DNA of 60,898 bases from Gammaproteobacteria bacterium (GTDB lineage Bacteria > Pseudomonadota > Gammaproteobacteria > UBA6429 > Thiohalophilaceae), in assembly GCA_029881995.1 (NCBI GenBank), contig JAOULO010000016.1, positions 1 to 60,898 on the forward strand, written 5' to 3'. The translations under genes and the position numbers were made by a program. Numbering within the stretch: the stretch's first letter is position 1; each line of letters begins with the position of its first letter. The notes under the pieces were generated by a model that saw nothing but the letters and a program-made list of their open reading frames with translations, had not been told where the DNA came from and searched no databases. Positions 45,462-53,985 of the stretch are shown one piece after another.

Positions 45462-45911
45462 CTAGCCAAAGGGTATGAATTTTCGCCACCAGGGTTTGAT
45501 TTCTGTACGCAATGGCGGCAGGTGTTGCAATGATTTTGGCGCCAGTTGGCTAATGATCCAACCAGGATAAATAGGTTCACGTCCAATGCCACAGACGACC
45601 CCCAGGTTATTGGGATCATAGATTTTGATATAGGTCGGTTCAGTCTTGCTATCGGTATAGACAATGCCACAATAATCTTCATCATGGGCCTGATGTAAAT
45701 ACTGGTCAACTTGCTTGATAAACTTTTTCAGCTCATCAGCACTGACCACCTGCTCTGGAACCGCCTCATCTGTTTTATAGATATACCAGCCCTTGTCTGC
45801 CTGCTCTGACAGGATTTGCCAGAAGGCATCAAGGTCTGGCCATTTTAACAGGCTGGTAAAGGCACCACGATATGCAATGTAAAAAGGGTCTGTCTGCTTC
45901 GAAGTATTCAT
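45462..45911 (-). CDS. Hypothetical protein, 149 residues
   Basis: No recognised domain, signal or membrane helix. The middle contains YCGIVYTDSKTEPTYIKIYD and the rest is mixed helix and strand with conserved aromatic residues. It overlaps the end of the 400-residue gene upstream by 4 bases (ATGA), so translation is coupled. Confidence 0.6.
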   Translation of the reverse strand: MNTSKQTDPFYIAYRGAFTSLLKWPDLDAFWQILSEQADKGWYIYKTDEAVPEQVVSADELKKFIKQVDQYLHQAHDEDYCGIVYTDSKTEPTYIKIYDPNNLGVVCGIGREPIYPGWIISQLAPKSLQHLPPLRTEIKPWWRKFIPFG

Positions 45912-47110
45912 CGTACGTCATGCCAATTTTTTTTCATACGTAACCTGCCTTCATCTCGAAGGGTCTGTATGAAATTATGAAAATCTGGTTTGTCTGGTGA
46001 TAACTGGTAGTCAGCTATGGCATTAAAAATTTCTTTATAAAGTTTTAACACCCTGACCTTACGCAAACTATTAAGGGTCTCTCCACCCTCTTGTTTTGAG
46101 AAACAGGCCAACATATAAAACAACCATAGTACCCTGAGGCTAATTTCACCCAGATTGTCATACATATCCATCTGTGGTGTAAATTTTTGAGCCAGACAAC
46201 GAATCAGAAAACCATAGCCCGTTGCTGAAAGCGCAAACGATGGATCTTCATCGTTATCAAGCAAGGGTATGATAAAATCCAGCATGGGAAGCAGCTTGAT
46301 CTTTTCCTGCCCCATGAAGTTGATCAAGTTCTGCCCCTGTTGTTCCGGGTCCAACAAGAAGGCTGTTGTTTGCCAATAAACCTGGTTGCGCAGGTTCATC
46401 AATTCAGCTTTCTTTTGCATTTCCTCTGCGGCTGCCAGTAATTCGGCATGATCCGCATGACGTATGGCCTGACTCAGTAAACTGGATAAGTCACGATGCC
46501 GACAATGGGTCCAGCCCAGTAACAGCGGCACCACGATTTTGGTAAATAGTGGAACATTGTTCGGCTCTTCTATTACTGGTTTCAGTCCCGGCAGAAAATC
46601 CTGCTTCTTGTTGATTAATACCTGCCACATGCTCAGTAAGGCCCTGGCCGACTGCTCAGTCTGGGTATTAAGCAAAGGTTGATACCAGTTATCATCGTGG
46701 AAGGTGCTAATAAAATGGTGAAAACATATCGCAGCGCTACGGGTCTGTTCAGGTAACTCGTAAACCTTTTCAATATCCTGTTCAGCATAAAGTGATATAC
46801 CTGCCAGGATGACATATCCAATGGTCAGATTTTTCTGATTCAGGTTGGCCTCGGTAATCGACTCGACCGATGGAAGATCAGGACGTAGCAAAACATTTTG
46901 CAAGCCCAGTTTAATTGCAGTGGCCAGCTCAGCATTTGCCAGAAGGTCAATCCGTTCGGCAGGAGCAATCTGATTATCAACATCATAAAACAGGCCCAGG
47001 TAGACCTTGGCAAAAGGTTCGAGGACTTCAAGATCCTGTCCCTGTCGAATGGCATCAATACGGCTCAACAGGGTCTGATCATTATCCTCTCGGGTATAGG
47101 TAAAATCCAC
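45908..47110 (-). CDS. Helical repeat protein of unknown function, 400 residues
   Basis: A soluble, almost wholly alpha-helical chain with no signal peptide and periodic Leu-rich helices that resemble a HEAT/TPR-like scaffold, for example LLSQAIRHADHAELLAAAEE. The start is a GTG with AGGTAG just upstream. It heads a leftward run of four genes (this, the 149-residue gene, the zinc-ribbon gene and the hydrolase), the first two translationally coupled. Confidence 0.6.
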   Translation of the reverse strand: MDFTYTREDNDQTLLSRIDAIRQGQDLEVLEPFAKVYLGLFYDVDNQIAPAERIDLLANAELATAIKLGLQNVLLRPDLPSVESITEANLNQKNLTIGYVILAGISLYAEQDIEKVYELPEQTRSAAICFHHFISTFHDDNWYQPLLNTQTEQSARALLSMWQVLINKKQDFLPGLKPVIEEPNNVPLFTKIVVPLLLGWTHCRHRDLSSLLSQAIRHADHAELLAAAEEMQKKAELMNLRNQVYWQTTAFLLDPEQQGQNLINFMGQEKIKLLPMLDFIIPLLDNDEDPSFALSATGYGFLIRCLAQKFTPQMDMYDNLGEISLRVLWLFYMLACFSKQEGGETLNSLRKVRVLKLYKEIFNAIADYQLSPDKPDFHNFIQTLRDEGRLRMKKNWHDVR

Positions 47111-47194
47111 AACACTACCTGACTAATATCTAGGATTTACCATCATACCACAGCCAACTGAGCTGGACAGTCCGCTTACCAACAGAGTTAATGG

Positions 47195-47659
47195 CTAATC
47201 CAGGACAGGACTGTTTCCCTTACTGGGTGTGGCTGACAGGGTAATATAGGCATGCTGGTTTTGTGCATGACATTCCACACAGGCCTTGCGCATGTGCAAG
47301 AAGGCCTTGTTAAAAACTGGCCAGTTTTTTTGTCGAATTGCTGGCGAAAGTTCAGTAAATGCCTCTTTTAAAAAATGCTCAGCAGTCACTGCCCTTTTAG
47401 GGCGAGTAATGATTAAGGTCTTGATTAACTCTTCAATTTCTTCAAGTTGGTATTCGGCAAATGTCCACTTACCCTGTTTACCGGCCCAGTACATATTGCG
47501 GTAACGTTCTCCCATTTGCAGCATAATTGTTGATGCACCTGGTATGACCTTGACCACATTATCCAGCTTCTGCTGATTATCATCACCCTTACGCCAATCC
47601 TCTGCAACAGCAATAGAAGGAATAACAAGCGCCATTAATACAGGAAGAAATTTTTTCAT
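47195..47659 (-). CDS. Periplasmic cytochrome c with a single haem motif
   Basis: 154 residues: signal peptide ending in AVA, a helical region, then CVECH (Cys127, Cys130, His131) for one covalent haem. The layout resembles a cytochrome c-prime-like four-helix protein, with the haem site near the C-terminus. It is the fourth gene of the porin operon, 18 bases after the PepSY gene, and would act as an electron carrier or terminal reductase partner. Confidence 0.85.
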   Translation of the reverse strand: MKKFLPVLMALVIPSIAVAEDWRKGDDNQQKLDNVVKVIPGASTIMLQMGERYRNMYWAGKQGKWTFAEYQLEEIEELIKTLIITRPKRAVTAEHFLKEAFTELSPAIRQKNWPVFNKAFLHMRKACVECHAQNQHAYITLSATPSKGNSPVLD

Positions 47660-47677
47660 AACACACCTCGTTTAAGA

Positions 47678-48451
47678 TTAATGTTGACCTTGTCGAGCAC
47701 GTAATAGTCGCATCGACCATAACCACAAACCACTACAGGCCAGGAACATCAGCATCATACCAGCGGCATCTACCAGATAAACACCCAATTGCCCAAACAG
47801 GCGACCACTGTGTAGATCAAGTGTGAATCGTTCCATACTCAGACTACGGCCCCGGTATTGCTCCTGCATAGCAATAAAAATATTTTCAGGTAAGGTACTG
47901 GGTGCCGACCACTTAACGGCACGGGTCTTAGTATGTTGCCATTGCAATAGGTCTTTATCCGCCAGATAGCTACCATGGGCGGAATTGACAACAAGTCCTT
48001 GTTTGTCATCAAGCCCTATTGACCACATGCCGGATGGCACGCCTTGCACTCCACCCAGAGTTTCTATTAACTGCAGGTCAGGGGTATACAAGTGAAGCTT
48101 GCCCTGCAGGGCAATCACCAGCATATCGCGATACACCACGGCACCGAGTAACTTCGCGGTCTCTTTATTCACTACCCTGTCGTTAACCATCAGAGTGTCA
48201 TGCCACTGACTAACCCAGCCAAAAGAGGTTTTATAAGTTTGGATTGATTCAGGTACTCGAATACCATACCAATCAAGCAATGCAGCGTTTTTTACATACT
48301 GTTTATCAAGACCAAGAGCTTCGGTATGGTTCAACATAAATCCCGTGACACTTAGTACCATGACAAACAGGGCCACACTAACCCCGACATAACGATGCCA
48401 CTGATACATCGATCGCAGCTTAATTCGATGATGACGCTTATGGCGCGTCAT
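47678..48451 (-). CDS. PepSY-associated membrane protein
   Basis: 257 residues with three to four membrane helices: the first at about 20-42 (VALFVMVLSVTGFMLNH) and the last near the C-terminus. The soluble periplasmic part is PepSY-like. PepSY-TM proteins are implicated in extracytoplasmic electron transfer, including siderophore ferric reduction. It overlaps the FMN-binding gene by 14 bases, indicating coupled translation. The N-terminus is highly basic (MTRHKRHHRIK). Confidence 0.85.
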   Translation of the reverse strand: MTRHKRHHRIKLRSMYQWHRYVGVSVALFVMVLSVTGFMLNHTEALGLDKQYVKNAALLDWYGIRVPESIQTYKTSFGWVSQWHDTLMVNDRVVNKETAKLLGAVVYRDMLVIALQGKLHLYTPDLQLIETLGGVQGVPSGMWSIGLDDKQGLVVNSAHGSYLADKDLLQWQHTKTRAVKWSAPSTLPENIFIAMQEQYRGRSLSMERFTLDLHSGRLFGQLGVYLVDAAGMMLMFLACSGLWLWSMRLLRARQGQH

Positions 48452-48977
48452 GAGATACCATCACCTGTTGATGAAGATACAGGGCCAGTCTTGATAAACG
48501 TGTCAGGGCACGCACTGATAAAGTTGCCCCGGTGATCCCATCAATGTGTCGATCAAGTTCTTTGTCTGCTTTTAGCCTGGCCTGCTTAAACTGTTCGGTA
48601 AAAAAGCTTTCTTTGACTTCATAACCCCGGCTTTCTCGGAACACCAGGACACGGATGCTTTCAATTTTTCCATCATTAATGACGACACCGACTGTAATCG
48701 GCTTGTCCTTGCCTATCTCATCCAGCACCCAGGCACTACGATTCTTATCCAGCCAGTAACGGGTACGCAGACTACCCGGTCGATGTTGAAGGATATCGCT
48801 TGCTACCTTACCGGTTTCACCGCTTAACCAGATCATTCTTGATTTGGGAACCTTGCCCCTGAAGCTTTCCTGTAAAAAAGTCTCTGGTGTCTGATAGACA
48901 CCGGAGGCTTTTGCTGTCGTAACGCTACTAAGAAACACCAGCAGGAATATCATTTGTAACTTCACAAATAACACCAC
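48438..48977 (-). CDS. FMN-binding domain protein with flavinylation motif
   Basis: 179 residues: a signal or anchor near the N-terminus, then an FMN_bind domain. DGITGAT (146-152) matches the D-g-x-[ST]-G-A-[ST] target of the flavin transferase ApbE, whose last Thr carries FMN by a phosphoester bond. No apbE gene is present in the window. It starts immediately after the porin stop at 48978, and a GTG at 48977 is used; GTG at 48965 is an alternative. It is translated in series with porin and PepSY protein. Confidence 0.9.
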   Translation of the reverse strand: MVLFVKLQMIFLLVFLSSVTTAKASGVYQTPETFLQESFRGKVPKSRMIWLSGETGKVASDILQHRPGSLRTRYWLDKNRSAWVLDEIGKDKPITVGVVINDGKIESIRVLVFRESRGYEVKESFFTEQFKQARLKADKELDRHIDGITGATLSVRALTRLSRLALYLHQQVMVSHDAP

Positions 48978-50141
48978 TTAGAACTGATAGCCGAGACCAA
49001 GGTTAAAACCTTCGTATTCATTCTTGCCCTTTGGGGCATCCTGGGTCTGGTAGTCAGCCTTGATGACCACATCGGGATGGGGCCAGTAATTAAAGCCAAC
49101 ATCCAGTTGCCTGTATTCAGTATCTACGGCATTACCCACCTGGTTGTCCCAGCTACTCTGGCGCACAAACACACCCAGCTTGGAAGAAAATTTGAATGAA
49201 GGCTCTACATACCAGCCGGTCTGCTCATCGGCACCGACAGACTTGGGACCTTTCCCATCCAGGTTCCAACTGGCATAGAGGGCCCGCAGGGTAAATGGCC
49301 CGGCCTGCCATGCCAGGTGGGTTTCCACTAAGGTGGCCGCACCTGCTGTACCGTCTGTATTCTGGGTAATGTCTGTCTGTTGCTGCAGGGATGCCGCCAG
49401 TTCAAGTCCGGCCACGCCGGTATATTTTAGGCGTGCGGTATAGGCCGGTTTATCTGCCGGGGCCTGACGCACGGCCTTTCGACCATCACGAATGGCATAA
49501 TCATCCGCAGCCGTGGTCTGTAGACCGGAATGCACCGCCAGGTCATAACTCAAACCGCCACTACGCCCATTAAGACTCACACCCCCTTCACGCCAGGTCG
49601 TTGGAATAATGTATTTTTCAACATTATTACGCTCGACCCCATAGAACGTCGGCGGCTCATGGGTCTCGTTGATAATTCCCACCGGTACCAGCATCACCCC
49701 GGCACGGCTCATAAGATTGCTGCTGATATCAAATTCCAGATAGGCCTGTTCGATGGCCACTTCACCACCATTCTTGTCAGACTTGGCATGCTCCACTTCC
49801 AGCTCTGACCAGAAGCGAATATCCGGGCTGATCTCATGGCCGACAAACAGGATAAATCGGTGTAAATCGATTTCCTTCTTATCCTTCTCACCCGGTTTGC
49901 TATTGCTTAGGTTGTTGTAGTGCAGCTCACCATAACCCCCAATACGGGTCTTGCTCGGACCAGCCTTGCCAGACTTTTCCACCATATCGACAGTGGCATC
50001 CAGGCGCTCCATAATCATACGGTTCTGTTTTTTCAGGGCCCGCACTTCCTTCTGTAAATTCTCGATATCCTCTGCTGCCATGAGCTGTAGTGGGGCCACC
50101 AAACCTCCCAATGCCAGCCCAGCGACTATTACCTTGTTCAT
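48978..50141 (-). CDS. Outer-membrane porin (OprP/O-like) with coiled-coil N-terminus
   Basis: 387 residues: signal peptide ending in MAA, a coiled coil at about 24-55 (LQKEVRALKKQNRMI), then a beta-barrel beginning RIGGYGELHYNNL and ending in GLGYQF. This is the pattern of O/P-type or zinc-regulated porins. No channel substrate is visible. It is first in the Fur/FNR-associated operon with the FMN-binding, PepSY and cytochrome genes. Confidence 0.87.
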   Translation of the reverse strand: MNKVIVAGLALGGLVAPLQLMAAEDIENLQKEVRALKKQNRMIMERLDATVDMVEKSGKAGPSKTRIGGYGELHYNNLSNSKPGEKDKKEIDLHRFILFVGHEISPDIRFWSELEVEHAKSDKNGGEVAIEQAYLEFDISSNLMSRAGVMLVPVGIINETHEPPTFYGVERNNVEKYIIPTTWREGGVSLNGRSGGLSYDLAVHSGLQTTAADDYAIRDGRKAVRQAPADKPAYTARLKYTGVAGLELAASLQQQTDITQNTDGTAGAATLVETHLAWQAGPFTLRALYASWNLDGKGPKSVGADEQTGWYVEPSFKFSSKLGVFVRQSSWDNQVGNAVDTEYRQLDVGFNYWPHPDVVIKADYQTQDAPKGKNEYEGFNLGLGYQF

Positions 50142-50193
50142 TATCCCTTCCTCTTAAATATCATAATTTGCTAATACAGCTTCATGATATAGG

Positions 50194-50224
50194 AATGATA
50201 ATGTTAATGCAAATCATTATCATT
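50194..50224. promoter_or_regulatory. Fur-like operator
   Basis: AATGATAATG and CATTATCATT form perfect 10-bp arms around TTAATGCAAAT. Between the arms GATAAT-GTTAAT-GCAAAT recalls the hexamer array of Fur boxes. It lies 53 bases upstream of the porin start, suggesting iron-dependent repression of the operon. Confidence 0.7.
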
Positions 50225-50253
50225 TAGATAAATAACAAGTTACAGGAGTAATA

Positions 50254-50267
50254 TTGATAATTATCAA
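50254..50267. promoter_or_regulatory. FNR/Anr-type palindrome
   Basis: TTGATaattATCAA matches the FNR consensus at all ten specified positions, flanked by A and T to make a 16-base palindrome. It lies 30 bases upstream of the Fur-like box on the porin promoter side; at a center of 50260.5 it is 119 bases from the start codon. If transcription starts near 50219 this would be -41.5. Confidence 0.6.
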
Positions 50268-50320
50268 TGAGATAGGATGACACCCGGGAATCGGATGTTA
50301 AAAATGATAGAAAACTGTAC

Positions 50321-51226
50321 TTACTGGCTTACCCGGCGCAGTAATTCGATAGAGGCCTCTACCTCGACCTTACGGATTGCCACACTCTCGATGTTGCAGC
50401 CCACTGGTATGCCCTTTTCATCGGCAAAGGCCTTCAGTTCCCGCCAGTTCTGCTCGGAAATATCCACCGAGGCCTGCAGAATATCACTGGAATGGATCAG
50501 CTCGTTTTCCAGCCAGCGAGGGATGCTAATGCCCAGCCACTTCATGAATTCCAGGGTCTTGACGGAACCGCAGGGAGTCAGTGTGAACAGGACTGGCGCC
50601 AGCGGTATACCCTGCTCCTTACCGTAGAAGTAATAGTCAGAGAGAAAATTTTTTGATGCATTAAGGTCATACACCCCCTGGGATACAAAGAAGCTACAAC
50701 CCTGTTTGATCTTGTTAAATACCCGCAGGTGTTCATCGCCCTTGCCCTGATGTCGCTCCGGGATGGTGACCCCACCCAGTAATAGTTCACTCTGACTGTC
50801 TGCCTTTAACTGGTAAGCCTGACTGAGGGAAAGATTGACCGCCTGATCTTTTGACGCCGCACCCACAAACACGGTCAGATAATCTGTGGCCGGGGCCTCG
50901 GTCAGAAACTGTTTTAATTCTGCAGGCTCATACTTACCCACGGCCCGGTAAATGATTTTGGGCACCTTGAGTGGAGCAAGTAATGTCTGGCTGTAATCAT
51001 AGGCATCCAGGGTTTCGATGAAAGGGAAGGGCCGTACTTCATCAGTGCGGGATTTTTCATCCTGGATATCATAAAGAATCAATCCATCGATTGCTAAAGA
51101 CTGAAGCCGCTCAAGCTGTAGTGCTGCAATTTCATTGACCTTATTCGACTCGGTACCTTTTTTTGGTGGCGTAATACCGTATACCACAATACCACTTTGT
51201 CTATTTTTAATTTTGTCTATCAGCAT
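50321..51226 (-). CDS. Methylenetetrahydrofolate reductase-like protein
   Basis: 301 residues that fit the MetF barrel fold: LIDKIKNRQSGIVVYGITPP at the N-terminus and repeated beta-alpha units. The catalytic Glu28 of E. coli MetF, in F-E-F-F-P-P, falls at Gly17 here (Y-G-I-T-P-P). It may therefore not catalyse normal CH2-THF reduction. A single gene, divergent from the cyclase gene. Confidence 0.75.
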   Translation of the reverse strand: MLIDKIKNRQSGIVVYGITPPKKGTESNKVNEIAALQLERLQSLAIDGLILYDIQDEKSRTDEVRPFPFIETLDAYDYSQTLLAPLKVPKIIYRAVGKYEPAELKQFLTEAPATDYLTVFVGAASKDQAVNLSLSQAYQLKADSQSELLLGGVTIPERHQGKGDEHLRVFNKIKQGCSFFVSQGVYDLNASKNFLSDYYFYGKEQGIPLAPVLFTLTPCGSVKTLEFMKWLGISIPRWLENELIHSSDILQASVDISEQNWRELKAFADEKGIPVGCNIESVAIRKVEVEASIELLRRVSQ

Positions 51227-51436
51227 ACCAGTTCCTGATGATTATAATTTGTTTGTTCGGCCCTAATGTTTACAAGCTATTGGTATAGTTCATACAAGTA
51301 TAGATTACACTGACAAAGTTAAGCATGAAACTCCCTTTGAGGAAATTTTCCTGGTGTGCCCGTCATTAAACATGACATGAGGTAATAGAATATTCAGCTT
51401 ATTCTGATAATAATCGCAATCAGGATGTAATGTTTA

Positions 51437-52213
51437 TTATTTTTTTCGACCTTTCACAATATCTGGGCTGAAAAAACAAACCTGCCCCTTACCATTCTTC
51501 TTTGCCTGATACATGGCCACATCTGCCTCTCTGACCATGCGTTCAACCGTAGTATCTTTTTCATCGAGTAGACGAATCCCAATACTCGCTCCCAGATGAT
51601 AAACTTCTTCAAGCTGAACCGGCTTTTTCATTTCATTTCGAATTCTATTTGCAATCTCACCTGCTTCTGCCTGAGCCTCCTCAAGCTCTGCATGCAACTC
51701 TCCTAGTAGAACAACGAATTCATCCCCACCCAGTCTTGCGGTGATATCTTCATCTCTCACAGAATTGCGTAATCGGTTTGCTATCTCAACCAGTATCATA
51801 TCGCCAATCTGATGGCCATAATTATCATTTATTGTCTTAAATCCATCCATATCAACGAGCAGCAGGGCACCATACAAGCCATTTCGCTCAAAGCGAGCAA
51901 GCCTTTTGGTAAGGTGTTCTTCAAACAAGCGACGGTTAGCCAGTTGTGTAAGTGGATCATGCAGTGCAAGATGTTTGATTTTTTCTGTTGCAGTATTATT
52001 TGCAATTACATACGGTTTTATAATCCAGTAATAAATAATCGGGGTAGAGATGCAGACCAGTATTATGGTGTCAAAAACCACTATAGTAAATTTCGTCATA
52101 TACTGTTCAAAGTGCCCCATGCTCAGCATAATAATCGCTTCAATAAGAGCAATTACCAGAGTAATACGCCATACGATAGTTTTGATTGAGGGGACTGGAA
52201 ATTCCATTGCCAT
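51437..52213 (-). CDS. Membrane diguanylate cyclase (GGDEF)
   Basis: 258 residues: two membrane helices at about 13-33 and 38-63, then a GGDEF domain (about 80-250). RLGGDEFVVLLGE is canonical and the I-site R-D-E-D lies five residues upstream, so it can make c-di-GMP and be product-inhibited. It has no periplasmic sensor domain beyond the short helix loop. Confidence 0.93.
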   Translation of the reverse strand: MAMEFPVPSIKTIVWRITLVIALIEAIIMLSMGHFEQYMTKFTIVVFDTIILVCISTPIIYYWIIKPYVIANNTATEKIKHLALHDPLTQLANRRLFEEHLTKRLARFERNGLYGALLLVDMDGFKTINDNYGHQIGDMILVEIANRLRNSVRDEDITARLGGDEFVVLLGELHAELEEAQAEAGEIANRIRNEMKKPVQLEEVYHLGASIGIRLLDEKDTTVERMVREADVAMYQAKKNGKGQVCFFSPDIVKGRKK

Positions 52214-52308
52214 GTAGAGAGATTAGTCTTGGGGGAACTGTCAGTATATTAATAGATATTATAGACTATAAAACATTTTTTACCGGATAATTAAGCGGTT
52301 ACACACTG

Positions 52309-53985
52309 TCATAAATCCTTAATAATTATTGATGCCACCCGAAAGGCATTGGCATAAATGGTCCAGGTGTAGGGCACACTACCACCGGTTGGCATAAAGC
52401 TACCATCAGTGACAAACAGGTTATCGACACCGTGAGCGCGACAGTCTTTATCCAGTACCGAGGTTTTTGGATCATGGCCAAACCGACAGCCTCCGGCCAT
52501 CAGGTTGGGTGGGGGTGAACCGCTGGCACTGCCGCTAATATTATCTGCCCCCATCTGCTGTAAGACCGCTTTGGATTTTTCCACCAGATACTTACCGATC
52601 ACCACATCGTGATCGTGATAACCCACTCGCACCTTTGCCACGGGGACTTGCCATTTGTCTTTTACCTTGTCATCGAGTGAGACAAAACAGTCATCGGTCG
52701 GCAGCCAGTCATTAAAGACCTCAAAGCGCAGGCTCTGGCTGTGGGTAAATTCTTGTTTGAGTTTTTGCTTCAGAGCACTGCCCCAGACCAGTTTGTCATT
52801 CTCATCCCACTTCTGGCTATCAGCACGACCAATGGCATTGGGATGACGTAATAGAAAATCGATGGTGCCACCTTTGACCCTGCCCAGTTTTTTGTCATTG
52901 ATGACATACCAGTCCTGCAGGCCACGATTAACAAAAGGGCCACGTTGTTTCAGTTCATCACCAAATTTTTCATAGGCCAGTTCACCATAACCGGAACCTC
53001 CTGCTGAGAACAGGAGGTTCCTGCCCACCTGGCCATAACCATTGGCCAGTCCATCTTTATGTTTTGCTCCGCTTGATAACAATAATAAACGGGATGTCTC
53101 AATAGCCTGACAGGCAACAACAAAGATCTTTGCTGAAACCCTTTGCTGTTTATTTTGCTGATCGACAAACTCAGCCGCTACAACTTTACCCTTTTGATCA
53201 CTGATTAAACGATTTACCTTGGCATGGGCAATAATCTTGCACTTACCGGTCGCTACAGCCTTATCGAGCAGGGCCGCACGAGCCGATCCCTTGGCACCCG
53301 ATGAACAACCGTAACTGCCACAAAAACCCGAATACTCACAACCGCGTCGCTGGCCTTCCGGTTTCGACAGAATGGCCCTTGGAGTGCGCAAGGAATGCAG
53401 TTTCATCTGCTGGCAGGTTTTATCAATCAGCTTTGTGACTGGGTGTTCACTGGTCGGTGAATAAGGAAAGTCTTTTGTCGAGCGTGGCTCGGCAAAGGGA
53501 TGTGACATCACACTACCAGATACCCCGACTTCAGACTCCACTTTTGTGTAATAAGGTTCAAGTTCATCGTAGCTTATCGGCCAGTCAACCACATTGGCCC
53601 CCTTGATAGGCCCGAACTCACTCAACAGACGAAAGTCTTCCGGCTTCATGCGGTAGAAAAAACCACTCATGAAATTCGATGAACCGCCAACACAATTACC
53701 ATTCCAGAAGTCCCAACCTGAGTCAGAGGTAGGCTCACCTTTAAACTTATAACTGCCATCGGGATTTTGGCCGTCATAATCTTCAATGACATGCTGCTCA
53801 TCTTTTAGATTGGGTGTATAGACACTGCGCCGACAACAGGCCAGTTCATCTTTATAGAAATCATCTTCGGTAAACCAGGGCCCCTTCTCCAGCACCAGCA
53901 CATCGTGTCCGGCCCGTGACAGTTCCAGTGCCACCGGCCCACCACCGGCTCCACTACCAATAACACAAACGTCGTACTCTTTCAT
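52309..53985 (-). CDS. GMC-family FAD oxidoreductase
   Basis: 558 residues from ATG at 53985, preceded by CGGAG. FAD-binding GSGAGGG is at the N-terminus, the GMC signature GNCVGGSSNFMSG follows, and the C-terminus has VTDGSFMPTGGSVPYTW. Gluconate or other polyol dehydrogenases of this family act in the periplasm with a small partner and often a cytochrome subunit. The start codon overlaps the partner gene by 4 bases. Confidence 0.92.
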   Translation of the reverse strand: MKEYDVCVIGSGAGGGPVALELSRAGHDVLVLEKGPWFTEDDFYKDELACCRRSVYTPNLKDEQHVIEDYDGQNPDGSYKFKGEPTSDSGWDFWNGNCVGGSSNFMSGFFYRMKPEDFRLLSEFGPIKGANVVDWPISYDELEPYYTKVESEVGVSGSVMSHPFAEPRSTKDFPYSPTSEHPVTKLIDKTCQQMKLHSLRTPRAILSKPEGQRRGCEYSGFCGSYGCSSGAKGSARAALLDKAVATGKCKIIAHAKVNRLISDQKGKVVAAEFVDQQNKQQRVSAKIFVVACQAIETSRLLLLSSGAKHKDGLANGYGQVGRNLLFSAGGSGYGELAYEKFGDELKQRGPFVNRGLQDWYVINDKKLGRVKGGTIDFLLRHPNAIGRADSQKWDENDKLVWGSALKQKLKQEFTHSQSLRFEVFNDWLPTDDCFVSLDDKVKDKWQVPVAKVRVGYHDHDVVIGKYLVEKSKAVLQQMGADNISGSASGSPPPNLMAGGCRFGHDPKTSVLDKDCRAHGVDNLFVTDGSFMPTGGSVPYTWTIYANAFRVASIIIKDL

